From Holophagales bacterium (GTDB lineage Bacteria > Acidobacteriota > Thermoanaerobaculia > UBA5066), in the NCBI GenBank assembly GCA_016719485.1, contig JADJZB010000016.1, positions 1-25,793 on the forward strand: a DNA stretch of 25,793 nt, in the 5' to 3' direction. A model generated the notes under the pieces. It was not told the DNA's origin and did no database searches. It was given only the letters and a program-made list of their open reading frames with translations. Below, piece after piece: positions 8,016-13,974 of this stretch. Numbering within the stretch: the first letter of the stretch is position 1; every line of letters starts with the position of its first letter. The position numbers and the translations under genes were made by a program.

Positions 8016-9332
8016 ATGAGCCTTCGCTACGAGAGCTCCCCCAGGACGGTCCAGGACGTCATCCACCTCTACGAGAAGGGCCGGCTCAATCTCTCGCCGG
8101 GGTTTCAGCGGGACTCGGTCTGGACGGACAGCGACCGGCAGAAGCTGATCGAGAGCATCCTGCGCGGCTACCCTCTTCCCTCCGTCTTTTTCTACAGGCG
8201 CGAGACCGACGGCCAGATCTACTTCGACGTCATCGACGGCAAGCAGCGGATCGAGACGATCCTGAGGTTCACGGGCCGGATCCGCGGAAACCGCTTCGCT
8301 ACGAAGAAGATCCAGCTGCCTGGCGAGGACGAGAAGGACTGGGTCGACTGGGACAAGCTCAAGCGTCGCCGGCAGCAGCACAAGATCGAGGGCTACACGC
8401 TCCTGACGATCCAGGTCGACGGCGAGCTGTCCGAGGTGATCGACCTGTTCGTGAAGATCAACTCGACCGGCAAGGCCCTCTCCGCCGCCGAGAAGCGGAA
8501 GGCGAAGTTCTACGACGACGACTTCCTCAAGGAGGCCGCCCGCCTGGCGCGGAGGTTCGAGGGGTACTTCAAGGCTCAGCGCATCCTGAGCGCCGGCCAG
8601 ATCCTCCGCATGAAGGACGTCGAGCTGATGTGCGAGCTGATGCTCTCCATCAGCAAGGGTGACGTGATCAATAAGAAGGCCGCCCTGGACCGTGTCATGC
8701 AGTCCGGGAGCATGACGGCCCACCAGCTCGAGAAGGCCTCCCGACTGACGGTGAGCGCTCTCAACCGCGTCCGCCGACTGTTCCCCGACCTGGGCCGGAC
8801 GCGCTTCAGCAAGATCTCCGACTTCTACTCGCTCGCGGTCCTCGTGGCCCGGCTCGAGAGCGAGGGGCTAATCCTGACCGATCGGCGCCGGAATCGGCTC
8901 GCGTGGGACCTGCTCGTCTCCTTCTCGAATGGCGTCGACACGGTGCGGGAGAGGCAGCGTCGCGCCGAGGGGGCCGGCCCCGGAGAGGAGCTGTACCGCG
9001 AGTACCTGCTGACCGTGCTGGAAGGGACCGACGAGATCACGAAGCGGCAGAAACGCGAGGAGATCCTCCGCGGACTTCTCGGGAGCCTCTTCGAGAGGAC
9101 CGACGAGCGGCGACTCTTCAGCTCGGAGCAGCGCCGCATCCTCTTCAACTCCGCGACCGATCGAAAGTGCACGGCGAAGGGGTGTGGCCGGCGGCTCGGC
9201 TGGGACGACTTCACGGCCGACCACGTCCGGCCGTTCAGCAAGGGCGGCCGCACGGTCCTCTCGAATGCCGCCCTTCTTTGCCGCAAGCACAACTCCGCCA
9301 AGGGAAACCGTCGCTCGGAGCGCCGACGCTGA
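8016..9332 (+). CDS. DUF262-HNH protein (GmrSD-like defence nuclease candidate)
   Basis: 438 residues from the ATG at 8016, preceded by GAGAGG. The longer open frame upstream overlaps the endonuclease and is not used. The N-terminal part is a DUF262 (GmrS-type, ParB/sulfiredoxin-fold) domain: PGFQRDSVWTDSDRQKLIES near 24-45, then FDVIDGKQRIETI near 67-80, the nucleotide-handling motif. The middle is helical. The C-terminus is an HNH nuclease: CTAKGCGRRL, then ADHVRPFSKGG, then NAALLCRKHNSAKG. The cysteine pair and the final CRKHN would bind metal. DUF262 proteins with nuclease partners include type IV modification-dependent restriction enzymes such as GmrSD. This single-chain form follows the restriction pair after 80 bases, so it may add attack on modified phage DNA. 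It is the last cargo gene before the GC-rich block. Confidence 0.82.
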   Translation: MSLRYESSPRTVQDVIHLYEKGRLNLSPGFQRDSVWTDSDRQKLIESILRGYPLPSVFFYRRETDGQIYFDVIDGKQRIETILRFTGRIRGNRFATKKIQLPGEDEKDWVDWDKLKRRRQQHKIEGYTLLTIQVDGELSEVIDLFVKINSTGKALSAAEKRKAKFYDDDFLKEAARLARRFEGYFKAQRILSAGQILRMKDVELMCELMLSISKGDVINKKAALDRVMQSGSMTAHQLEKASRLTVSALNRVRRLFPDLGRTRFSKISDFYSLAVLVARLESEGLILTDRRRNRLAWDLLVSFSNGVDTVRERQRRAEGAGPGEELYREYLLTVLEGTDEITKRQKREEILRGLLGSLFERTDERRLFSSEQRRILFNSATDRKCTAKGCGRRLGWDDFTADHVRPFSKGGRTVLSNAALLCRKHNSAKGNRRSERRR

Positions 9333-9429
9333 GAAGGCTGCAGGGCCAGGCTTACCTCTGCCTCGTTCCGCCGCCCGGGTCGACCCCCGGCTCGTTGTAA
9401 CGGAGCACCGGAGCGCACCGAGAGGATCC
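9333..9429. other. Short spacer between cargo and GC-rich block 1
   Basis: Unique sequence between the HNH gene stop and the point where similarity to the second GC-rich block begins (GATCCCCGCC). It contains a CTGCAG at 9338, but no gene or clear terminator. Confidence 0.4.
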
Positions 9430-9482
9430 GATCCCCGCCCCCGGCGGCTCCGGCGGAAGGGGCGATCGAGCCGCCGCTCTTC

Positions 9483-9722
9483 ACGGCGCGCGCCGGGCGG
9501 GGCCCCAATTTCCCCTGCCCGTCACGCGCCGTGAATCCCTCCCGCGCCGCGTCCCTCCGGCCGAGGGCGGCCTCCGCGCCGCGTCGCGCAAGGGCCGCTG
9601 GGGCCGAATGCGCATTCGGCCCCACGGAGCAGCCTCAAGCTCGCGGCCTCCGGCCGCGAGGGGCGCCCCTCCCGCCTCCGGGGCCGGCCAAGCCGGCCCT
9701 GCGGCCCAACGGAGTTGGGGCC
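9483..9722 (+). repeat. Left arm of block 1: inverted-repeat end with ordered hairpins
   Basis: The arm begins with a GC-rich end segment around CGTCACGCGCC (9520-9530), which is found inverted in the right arms. Then follow: hairpin 1, a perfect 24-base palindrome at 9600-9623 (GGGGCCGAATGC and its complement); CTCGCGGCC/GGCCGCGAG with a TCC loop at 9640-9660; hairpin 2, GGGCCGGC/GCCGGCCC with a CAA loop at 9681-9699; and hairpin 3 at 9703-9722, with a CAAC-GGA-GTTG top and one extra base on the 3' side. The same order recurs in the other three arms with different stem sequences. Confidence 0.75.
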
Positions 9723-10106
9723 GTCACCGCCGGGGTCGCAAGGAGCGCGCGGCCTACGGAAGCTGAGCTTCCGCTTCACGGCCGCGCGAGCAGCTAAAGG
9801 CCCGTCACGCGGGCTGCGAGGCCGGGCACGGCCGAGCCCCTGCGCGTGACCTGCTCGGGCCTCGGCGCGCCCGTGCAGCCCCCGCGCCGGGCATCCTTTC
9901 AGCGGTGGCGCCTCACGGCGCGGCGCTCAAGGCCCTGGCAGTGCGGCCGCAAGGCCGCGCTGCGGTCCTCTCGCGCGGGCCGCAGTCCCGCGCTCGGGCA
10001 CCTTCGCGCGCGCAGCCTCCCGCCAGGGCGGACGAGGACGAGAGCCGCGACGAAGACGACGACCTCGGCGAGGACAGCGCCGACGAGGACAAGACCGACG
10101 AGAGCA

Positions 10107-10469
10107 GCGGCTAAGGAGAGGAAAGCTCGGGCTTCGGGGTCGTCCCGCGGCGACTCGTCGATGCGGAGACCGGAATGGGCTCCGCGATATCAGCGACGAC
10201 GCGCCCCGGCCCGCAGGGCGTCAAGGACGCGCGTAGCGCGAGGCCCGCAGGGCCGTGCCTTGACGCACGAGGACCGGGGCGCAGCCGGGGATGTCGGCGG
10301 CGTTCACGGCGTCCTTCGTGACGGCGGTGGCAAGGTTCGTGACGACGGCGAGAAGGTGGCAGAAATCCTTAGCCTCGGCGGCCTCCGTGGCAAACATCGT
10401 CTGCCTCGGGGCCGTCGCATGCAGAAGACTTTCGGCGAGAAGGGCTGCGAGGCTTCGTTCTTTAGCCGC
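10107..10469. other. Conserved centre of block 1 with multi-branch junction
   Basis: This segment is the most conserved between the two blocks and is bracketed by inverted copies of GCGGCTAA(A)GG (10107-10116) and CTTTAGCCGC (10460-10469). Inside, GCGCCCCGG (10201-10209) pairs with CCGGGGCGC (10274-10282), and GCGTCAAGG (10218-10226) pairs with CCTTGACGC (10258-10266). Enclosed are two short hairpins: CGCGC/GCGCG (10228-10240) and GGCCC/GGGCC (10242-10254), each with a three-base loop. The result is a three-way junction on a two-part stem. Its partner at 20858-20940 keeps the pairing with different bases. It could be an RNA or an extruded DNA structure. Confidence 0.7.
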
Positions 10470-10787
10470 GGTCGTCCCCGGCGGTTCCCGGGCGCGCTGG
10501 CGCGAGGGCGCTCGGGGCGCGGTGCTCGAGCACCGCAGCGAAGCGAGGAGCGCAGAGGTCCGCGCCCCGGTCTTCGTCGCCCGCAGTGCCAGCGCCTTCA
10601 GCGCCGCGTCGGCATAGCCGACGCCTCCGCTGCTCGATGGCCTGGCGCGGCGCTCGCTCGCGCCGTCGCCGGGCCGAGGAGCGCAGCTCGCGAGCACCGC
10701 AGGCGCGTGCGGCGGCGCGTTCGCGAGCGACGTGACAGGCCCTTCAGCGACCGAGCGTAGCGAGCTCCGCTCGCCCTCGGCGGTGTC

Positions 10788-10993
10788 GGCCTAACTCTGT
10801 TAGGCCGCAGGGCGTCGCCGCAGCGAGCGTCAGCGAGTGGAGGCGATGCCCCGGAGGCGCGCGGGGCCTGCGCGTAGCGAAGCGGAGCGCCTCATTTCAG
10901 CCGGCGCGGCCCAAAGCAGTTTTGGGCCGCGGGGCGCTGCACGGCGCGTGACGGAGGGAGGTCCGAGGAGGGGCCCCCGGCGCGCGCCGTGCT
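10788..10993 (-). repeat. Right arm of block 1: inverted-repeat end with ordered hairpins
   Basis: Read leftward this arm repeats the order of the left arm. Hairpin 3 is GGCCTAAC/GTTAGGCC with a three-base loop at 10788-10806. Hairpin 2 is GGGCGTCGCC/GGCGATGCCC at 10810-10851, with a longer loop and one wobble pair. Hairpin 1 is an 11-bp stem, CGCGGCCCAAA with its complement and a GCAGT loop, at 10905-10931. The end core GGCGCGTGACG is at 10943-10953, followed by a GGGGCCCCCGGCGCGCGCC-like end. Around hairpin 3 the reverse complement aligns directly to 9699-9728 of the left arm, with C:G replaced by T:A in the stem. Confidence 0.72.
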
Positions 10994-11052
10994 CGCGCCC
11001 GTACCTTCCTCGCCCCGCGCGCCGGAGCCGCCGGGGGCGGCTCCCCCGTTCC

Positions 11053-11074
11053 CACGGCGCCCGCTGGCGCCGTG
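11053..11074. repeat. Terminal hairpin at the right edge of block 1
   Basis: CACGGCGCC and GGCGCCGTG form a perfect 9-bp stem around a CGCT loop. The block 2 counterpart (21758-21779) has the same stem and a CGCA loop. Similarity between the blocks stops about 20 bases further on, so the hairpin marks the edge of the shared sequence. There is no T tract on either side, so a classic intrinsic terminator is unlikely. Confidence 0.6.
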
Positions 11075-11160
11075 CCGTGCTCGCCTTCGACATGCTGCTC
11101 GACAGCGCGGGACTAGACCACATTCGGTCGCTGTCCGGAAGCCAGGCCTCGGTCCGCCAG

Positions 11161-11577
11161 TCACTGAAAGAGAATCTCCCTGCCGCTCCTCCAAGAAACC
11201 TCCGTCAGCTGCGCGAGTCTCTCGATCAGTGGCTCGCCATCGACATCGATGAAGGCCTCGTACAGGTTGGTCGCCCTAATGCCCAGTCTCCTCGTGACCT
11301 CGGCTTGCCAGCTGCCAGATTTCAGCTCGAGTGGGGGCAGCTTTCGGAATTCATCCGCAATCTGCATCAGTTCCTCTCGCAGTCGTTCAGCCTCCTCGGG
11401 CGACCAGCTACCGTCGCAGTCCGAATGAAGCATTAGGGTCGGGAAGCGCGATCCAATCGCGCCTCGTTCAAGGGTTTCGGCCACAGTGTCGCGAAACGCC
11501 CCGAAGTCGGCGTATGAGCCGACCTCCACACCTTCGAGCTCTTCGTCGCCATCAAAGACAGCTAAATACAGGCCCAT
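11161..11577 (-). CDS. Imm70-family immunity protein
   Basis: A 138-residue cytoplasmic protein with the recognisable Imm70 pattern: MGLYLAVFDGDEELEGVEVG at the start, then GSRFPTLMLHSDCDGSWSPEE near 42-62, KLPPLELKS, and YEAFIDVDGEPLIERL near the C-terminus. Immunity proteins of this family neutralise the toxin encoded next to them in polymorphic-toxin loci. The ATG follows directly on the stop of the 85-codon gene upstream (TGAATG), and that gene in turn overlaps the toxin stop, so the three are translated as one run. Its partner is presumably the nuclease-like tail of the 11832-13091 toxin, or the small protein between them. The gene ends about 70 bases from GC-rich block 1. Confidence 0.85.
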   Translation of the reverse strand: MGLYLAVFDGDEELEGVEVGSYADFGAFRDTVAETLERGAIGSRFPTLMLHSDCDGSWSPEEAERLREELMQIADEFRKLPPLELKSGSWQAEVTRRLGIRATNLYEAFIDVDGEPLIERLAQLTEVSWRSGREILFQ

Positions 11578-11835
11578 TCAGCGATCACTCTTCTCGATGC
11601 GGATAACGCCCTTCAGCTCGCGGACTAGATCGCGAAGTGAAGGACCGGCCTTGAAAACAGGGGGTACGCGAATCACCAGCTGCCTGTGCTCCTGTTGGGC
11701 GCGGAAGGCAAGTAACCGCACCTGATAGGTGGCATGAAGGACAGGCACCTTCTTCAGCAGGTACCACTTACTCCCGACCTCAGCATCGGCTCTCGTACCA
11801 CGCGCGACCTGGTGACGCGTGTACCGTTCCCTCAC
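11578..11835 (-). CDS. Small protein of 85 residues between toxin and immunity gene
   Basis: I do not recognise this protein. It starts at a GTG (11833-11835) that overlaps the toxin stop in a GTGA arrangement, with GGAGGT just upstream in the toxin's last codons, a strong sign of translational coupling. It ends directly before the Imm70 ATG. The protein is basic in its first half (VRERYTRHQVARGTRADAEV) and has a beta-like middle (YLLKKVPVLHATYQVRLLAF). No signal peptide or membrane segment is visible. It may be a second immunity protein, or the distal part of the toxin domain separated by a frame change, because the toxin tail also ends near a YQLRLQTYHALK stretch rather like its YQVRLLAF. 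A longer frame upstream lies inside the toxin gene and is not used. Confidence 0.6.
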   Translation of the reverse strand: MRERYTRHQVARGTRADAEVGSKWYLLKKVPVLHATYQVRLLAFRAQQEHRQLVIRVPPVFKAGPSLRDLVRELKGVIRIEKSDR

Positions 11836-13091
11836 GGCGCACCTCCCGTCGCGGGCTTCACTACAGAGGGATTCTCCACGTTGACCCCCCACCTGCTCAG
11901 CCAGTCGGCAAAGGTCGGATTCACCGGCCGAGCTGTTCGGATTGTCAGTGGAGTCTCCGTCTTCAGGGCGTGATACGTCTGCAAGCGTAGCTGGTAGGAA
12001 GACTCGAGCACCTTCGTACCGCCCTTGATCTCGATACTTCCACCCGCCTCTGCGACGTCTACGCTGGTGCCTACCGGGAGACCCTTCGGCGTGTACTTCG
12101 CAGGACCGACCACTGTCTTGAACGCAGCGCTGTCAATGTCCTCTGGCGTTGGCCGCCACACCTCTGTGTTCTTCGTCTTGCCCAGGCTGGCGAGTTCGGC
12201 CTCTTCCCAGGACCTTCCCGCCTTCAGCTGACTCGGCGAGCTACTCTTCTCGACCGCAGCTCCCGCTTCCCCGGCTCCCACCGCAGGCGCGGGCGCGAAT
12301 CGACCGCTAAGGGCCCGGCCGTAGGCACCGAGGACCTCGTACGCTGCCTGCGCTTCGCGAGTCCCGCTAAGGGCCCCAGCCATGTCAATGCCGAAGCTCG
12401 TGCAGCCACGACAGGCGATCCCCTTCTCTGCAACCTTCTCGTCGAGCTTGTCCTGTACGACTGCCGCGCCCTTGCCGAAGTTCATGCCCGCGTTCACGAA
12501 CTTCGCGGCGAGGTTGAAGAGGTTGTTCCCAACCCCAAGTACTGCATCGACAGCTGTGTTACCGGTCTCCATGTTGAGCGTCGGCAAAACATCCCCTGGC
12601 CCGACGTCGGCAGTGAAGAACGTCCTGAGCCCCCACGGGTCTTCGGGGCCATCCGACACGAGTCCGAGGCAAGGGAAGCCGCAAGCCCGACGCGGCCAGA
12701 GGCTTAGAGACGGCGATGCCCCGATGCGGAAGGGCGGGAGTAGCTCGAAACCCCTGACGCGAGTTTCCGGATAACTCGACAGAGGACCTCGCAGAAGGTT
12801 GAGGTCGACCAGCGTCAGCGGGCCGAGGTCGAGGCGTTCTTCGTGCCCAAGCTCGCGCTCGACGAGGATGACGTCGCCGAGGTCGAAGCGACGAGGCTCT
12901 TCGGCTTCGACGTCAGCGACGGCGGCCGGCGCGATCGAAGCGAGCGCCGAGGCCGCTTCGGTCCTCGCGACAGAGAAGGCGGCTGGTGGGTTCTGCTCCC
13001 ACACGCTCGTACGCGAGGCCTCGGCTCGCGGCGCCAGTAGCGCCGCCAGGGCCAGGAGCACGAAGGGCCTCGTGTGTCTCACGCGGCCCAT
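11832..13091 (-). CDS. Secreted mini-Rhs-type toxin with PD-(D/E)XK-like nuclease tail, unit 2
   Basis: 419 residues. A signal peptide (hydrophobic residues 10-20, likely cut after AEA near 25) leads to a shared N-terminal domain (26-150) and DPWGL at 151-155, the Rhs-core-end motif. The tail after it is unique to this unit. It begins TFFTADVGPGD, runs through a helical stretch (NNLFNLAAKFVNAGMNFGKG) and a CRGC pair, and ends in SIEIKGGTKVLESSYQLRL. The E-x-K arrangement with an upstream aspartate (SVDVAEAGG) suggests a restriction-endonuclease-fold toxin, so DNA is the likely target. The full YD-repeat cage of Rhs proteins is missing. It starts 47 bases after the 207-aa gene and is followed, in overlap, by the 85-aa and Imm70 genes. 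The signal peptide points to export; the delivery route is unknown. Confidence 0.72.
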   Translation of the reverse strand: MGRVRHTRPFVLLALAALLAPRAEASRTSVWEQNPPAAFSVARTEAASALASIAPAAVADVEAEEPRRFDLGDVILVERELGHEERLDLGPLTLVDLNLLRGPLSSYPETRVRGFELLPPFRIGASPSLSLWPRRACGFPCLGLVSDGPEDPWGLRTFFTADVGPGDVLPTLNMETGNTAVDAVLGVGNNLFNLAAKFVNAGMNFGKGAAVVQDKLDEKVAEKGIACRGCTSFGIDMAGALSGTREAQAAYEVLGAYGRALSGRFAPAPAVGAGEAGAAVEKSSSPSQLKAGRSWEEAELASLGKTKNTEVWRPTPEDIDSAAFKTVVGPAKYTPKGLPVGTSVDVAEAGGSIEIKGGTKVLESSYQLRLQTYHALKTETPLTIRTARPVNPTFADWLSRWGVNVENPSVVKPATGGAP

Positions 13092-13138
13092 TTTGCGGCT
13101 AAAGGGAATCCCCTCCAGGATCAGCCGGGGTTCGGCGA

Positions 13139-13762
13139 TCAGGAGGTGACGCGACGGTCTATGACGGCGAGCTTCTGTCCGGCGAGGACGAGGTTCTTGA
13201 AGGCGGCGCCGTTGAAGAGGTCATCGAAGCGGCCCCTCTGCTTGAGGTCCGTGGCAATCGGGCGGAGCCGGCGATAGTTCTTCAGAAGCTGGTCTGTGGT
13301 GACTTCAGGCCGGTAGAAGGCCTTCGTCAAGGCGCTACAGAGTCCTTCGACCGTCCCTTTGTGGATGAAGGGATCGAAGCCATTCACGTCGCTCAGCGAC
13401 TTCTGCACGCGGAAAGGGACGGCCTCCAAGAGAAACCAGCGGTGCTCGACGGGTGCGGCATGCGCCCACGCTACGGCGAGCCCGGTTTCAAATGGCATGT
13501 TGAAGCGGGGGCAGCGCGGCTTCTTCGGGGAGAGCTCGACGCGGGAAAGGTCGTGGATCGACGAGCCGCAGGATTGAATGAGCTCGATGAGCCGTTCCAG
13601 ACGATTCTGTACGGGCGGGATCTCGAGCACGGAGCGAGGCGTGAGGCCGATCGTCGTTAGGCCGGCGATCAGGGCCAGATAGAGGCGGCCGTACCCCTCA
13701 TCGAAAGGTATGTTGAGGAAGACGTCCTCAGGATTGGGACTGGGGCTTTTCCGGGCGGCCAT
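13139..13762 (-). CDS. Conserved 207-aa protein, possible TIR/deoxyribosyltransferase-like fold
   Basis: Function not known. Features that look conserved are an N-terminal VFLNIPFDEGYGRLYLALIA strand-helix, LTPRSVLEIP, a charged segment RLERLIELIQSCGSSIHDLS, then PRFNMPFETGLAVAWAH, HRWFLLEAVPFRVQKSLSDV and NGFDPFIHKGT. The order of strands and the acidic MPFETGLA helix recall Rossmann-like nucleotide or NAD-handling folds such as TIR or nucleoside deoxyribosyltransferase domains. This is a fold guess only. The ATG touches the stop of the 62-aa gene (TGAATG), so the two are a coupled pair, and both sit between recombinase and toxin. Unit 1 lacks the pair. A broken copy lies at 23790-24412. A defence or toxin-antitoxin-like role fits the setting but is not proven. 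Confidence 0.7.
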   Translation of the reverse strand: MAARKSPSPNPEDVFLNIPFDEGYGRLYLALIAGLTTIGLTPRSVLEIPPVQNRLERLIELIQSCGSSIHDLSRVELSPKKPRCPRFNMPFETGLAVAWAHAAPVEHRWFLLEAVPFRVQKSLSDVNGFDPFIHKGTVEGLCSALTKAFYRPEVTTDQLLKNYRRLRPIATDLKQRGRFDDLFNGAAFKNLVLAGQKLAVIDRRVTS

Positions 13763-13951
13763 TCAGCCGGTGGCTCGCTTGCCAGTCCGACCGGTATCGG
13801 CGGAGCTCTTCTTCGCGCGCTGCACGACCGCAGCGACGAGCTTGTCGATCCTCCTCACCTCGTCCCGAGACACGCCAAGCCGCTTGGCAGTCTTGTCGGG
13901 ACTGGGGAAGGGGGTCACGACTCGGAAGGGCTTCGCAGTCATCGTGCTCAT
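13763..13951 (-). CDS. Small 62-aa helix-turn-helix-like protein
   Basis: A short basic protein. TAKRLGVSRDEVRRIDKLV at about residues 21-39 looks like a helix-turn-helix, and the C-terminus (QRAKKSSADTGRTGKRATG) is lysine/arginine-rich and probably disordered. An identical protein is encoded at 24413-24601, although nearby genes in that copy carry frameshifts. The start ATG (13949-13951) follows a GGAGA ribosome site, and the stop abuts the ATG of the 207-aa gene. Tight coupling and a DNA-binding look suggest a regulator or antitoxin partner of the 207-aa protein. No name can be assigned. Confidence 0.65.
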   Translation of the reverse strand: MSTMTAKPFRVVTPFPSPDKTAKRLGVSRDEVRRIDKLVAAVVQRAKKSSADTGRTGKRATG

Positions 13952-13974
13952 CCTACGTCTCTCCGGGTGGGGGT

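Larger units (their letters stand above)
9430..11093. other. GC-rich structured non-coding block 1
   Basis: About 1.66 kb between the convergent DUF262-HNH and Imm70 genes. It aligns end to end with 20161-21801. Base composition is extremely G+C rich and dense in inverted repeats. The open frames inside are by-products of few stop codons. In the best-matching shared frame (leftward, about 10330-10470 against its partner) differences between the blocks fall on all three codon positions alike, which argues against protein coding. Layout: left arm (9483-9722), a variable stretch, a conserved centre (10107-10469), further hairpins such as the 18-base palindrome at 10519-10536 and GCGTCGGC/GCCGACGC at 10606-10624, then the right arm (10788-10993) and a terminal hairpin at 11053-11074. 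Possible roles are element ends, a folded recombination site, an origin, or a long structured RNA. Confidence 0.75.

Noticed and set aside
10221..10697. 158-codon leftward frame in block 1 whose LLAE...DFCH stretch reads similarly in block 2
   Set aside because: In the aligned 29 codons, substitutions number about two, four and four at positions one, two and three, so there is no sign of protein-level selection.
9531..10760. Several open frames in GC-rich block 1, including an 88-codon frame from 9531, a 69-codon acidic-ended frame from 9905 and a 304-codon frame
   Set aside because: The frames are not kept in block 2: its MNPLRVASLRP frame stops early at TAG and the others lose their start. 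Differences are spread over all codon positions, composition is Arg/Ala/Pro-rich as expected from chance, and hairpin constraints explain the conservation.
11053..11074. Hairpin considered as an intrinsic terminator for the Imm70 operon
   Set aside because: No run of T follows on either strand, and the same hairpin with changed loop marks the edge of shared sequence in block 2, so an element-end role is likelier.
9430..11093. CRISPR array or tRNA/rRNA genes in the GC-rich blocks
   Set aside because: There are no evenly spaced direct repeats with unique spacers. The central junction has two hairpins on a stem, but no anticodon arm, T-loop consensus or CCA end.
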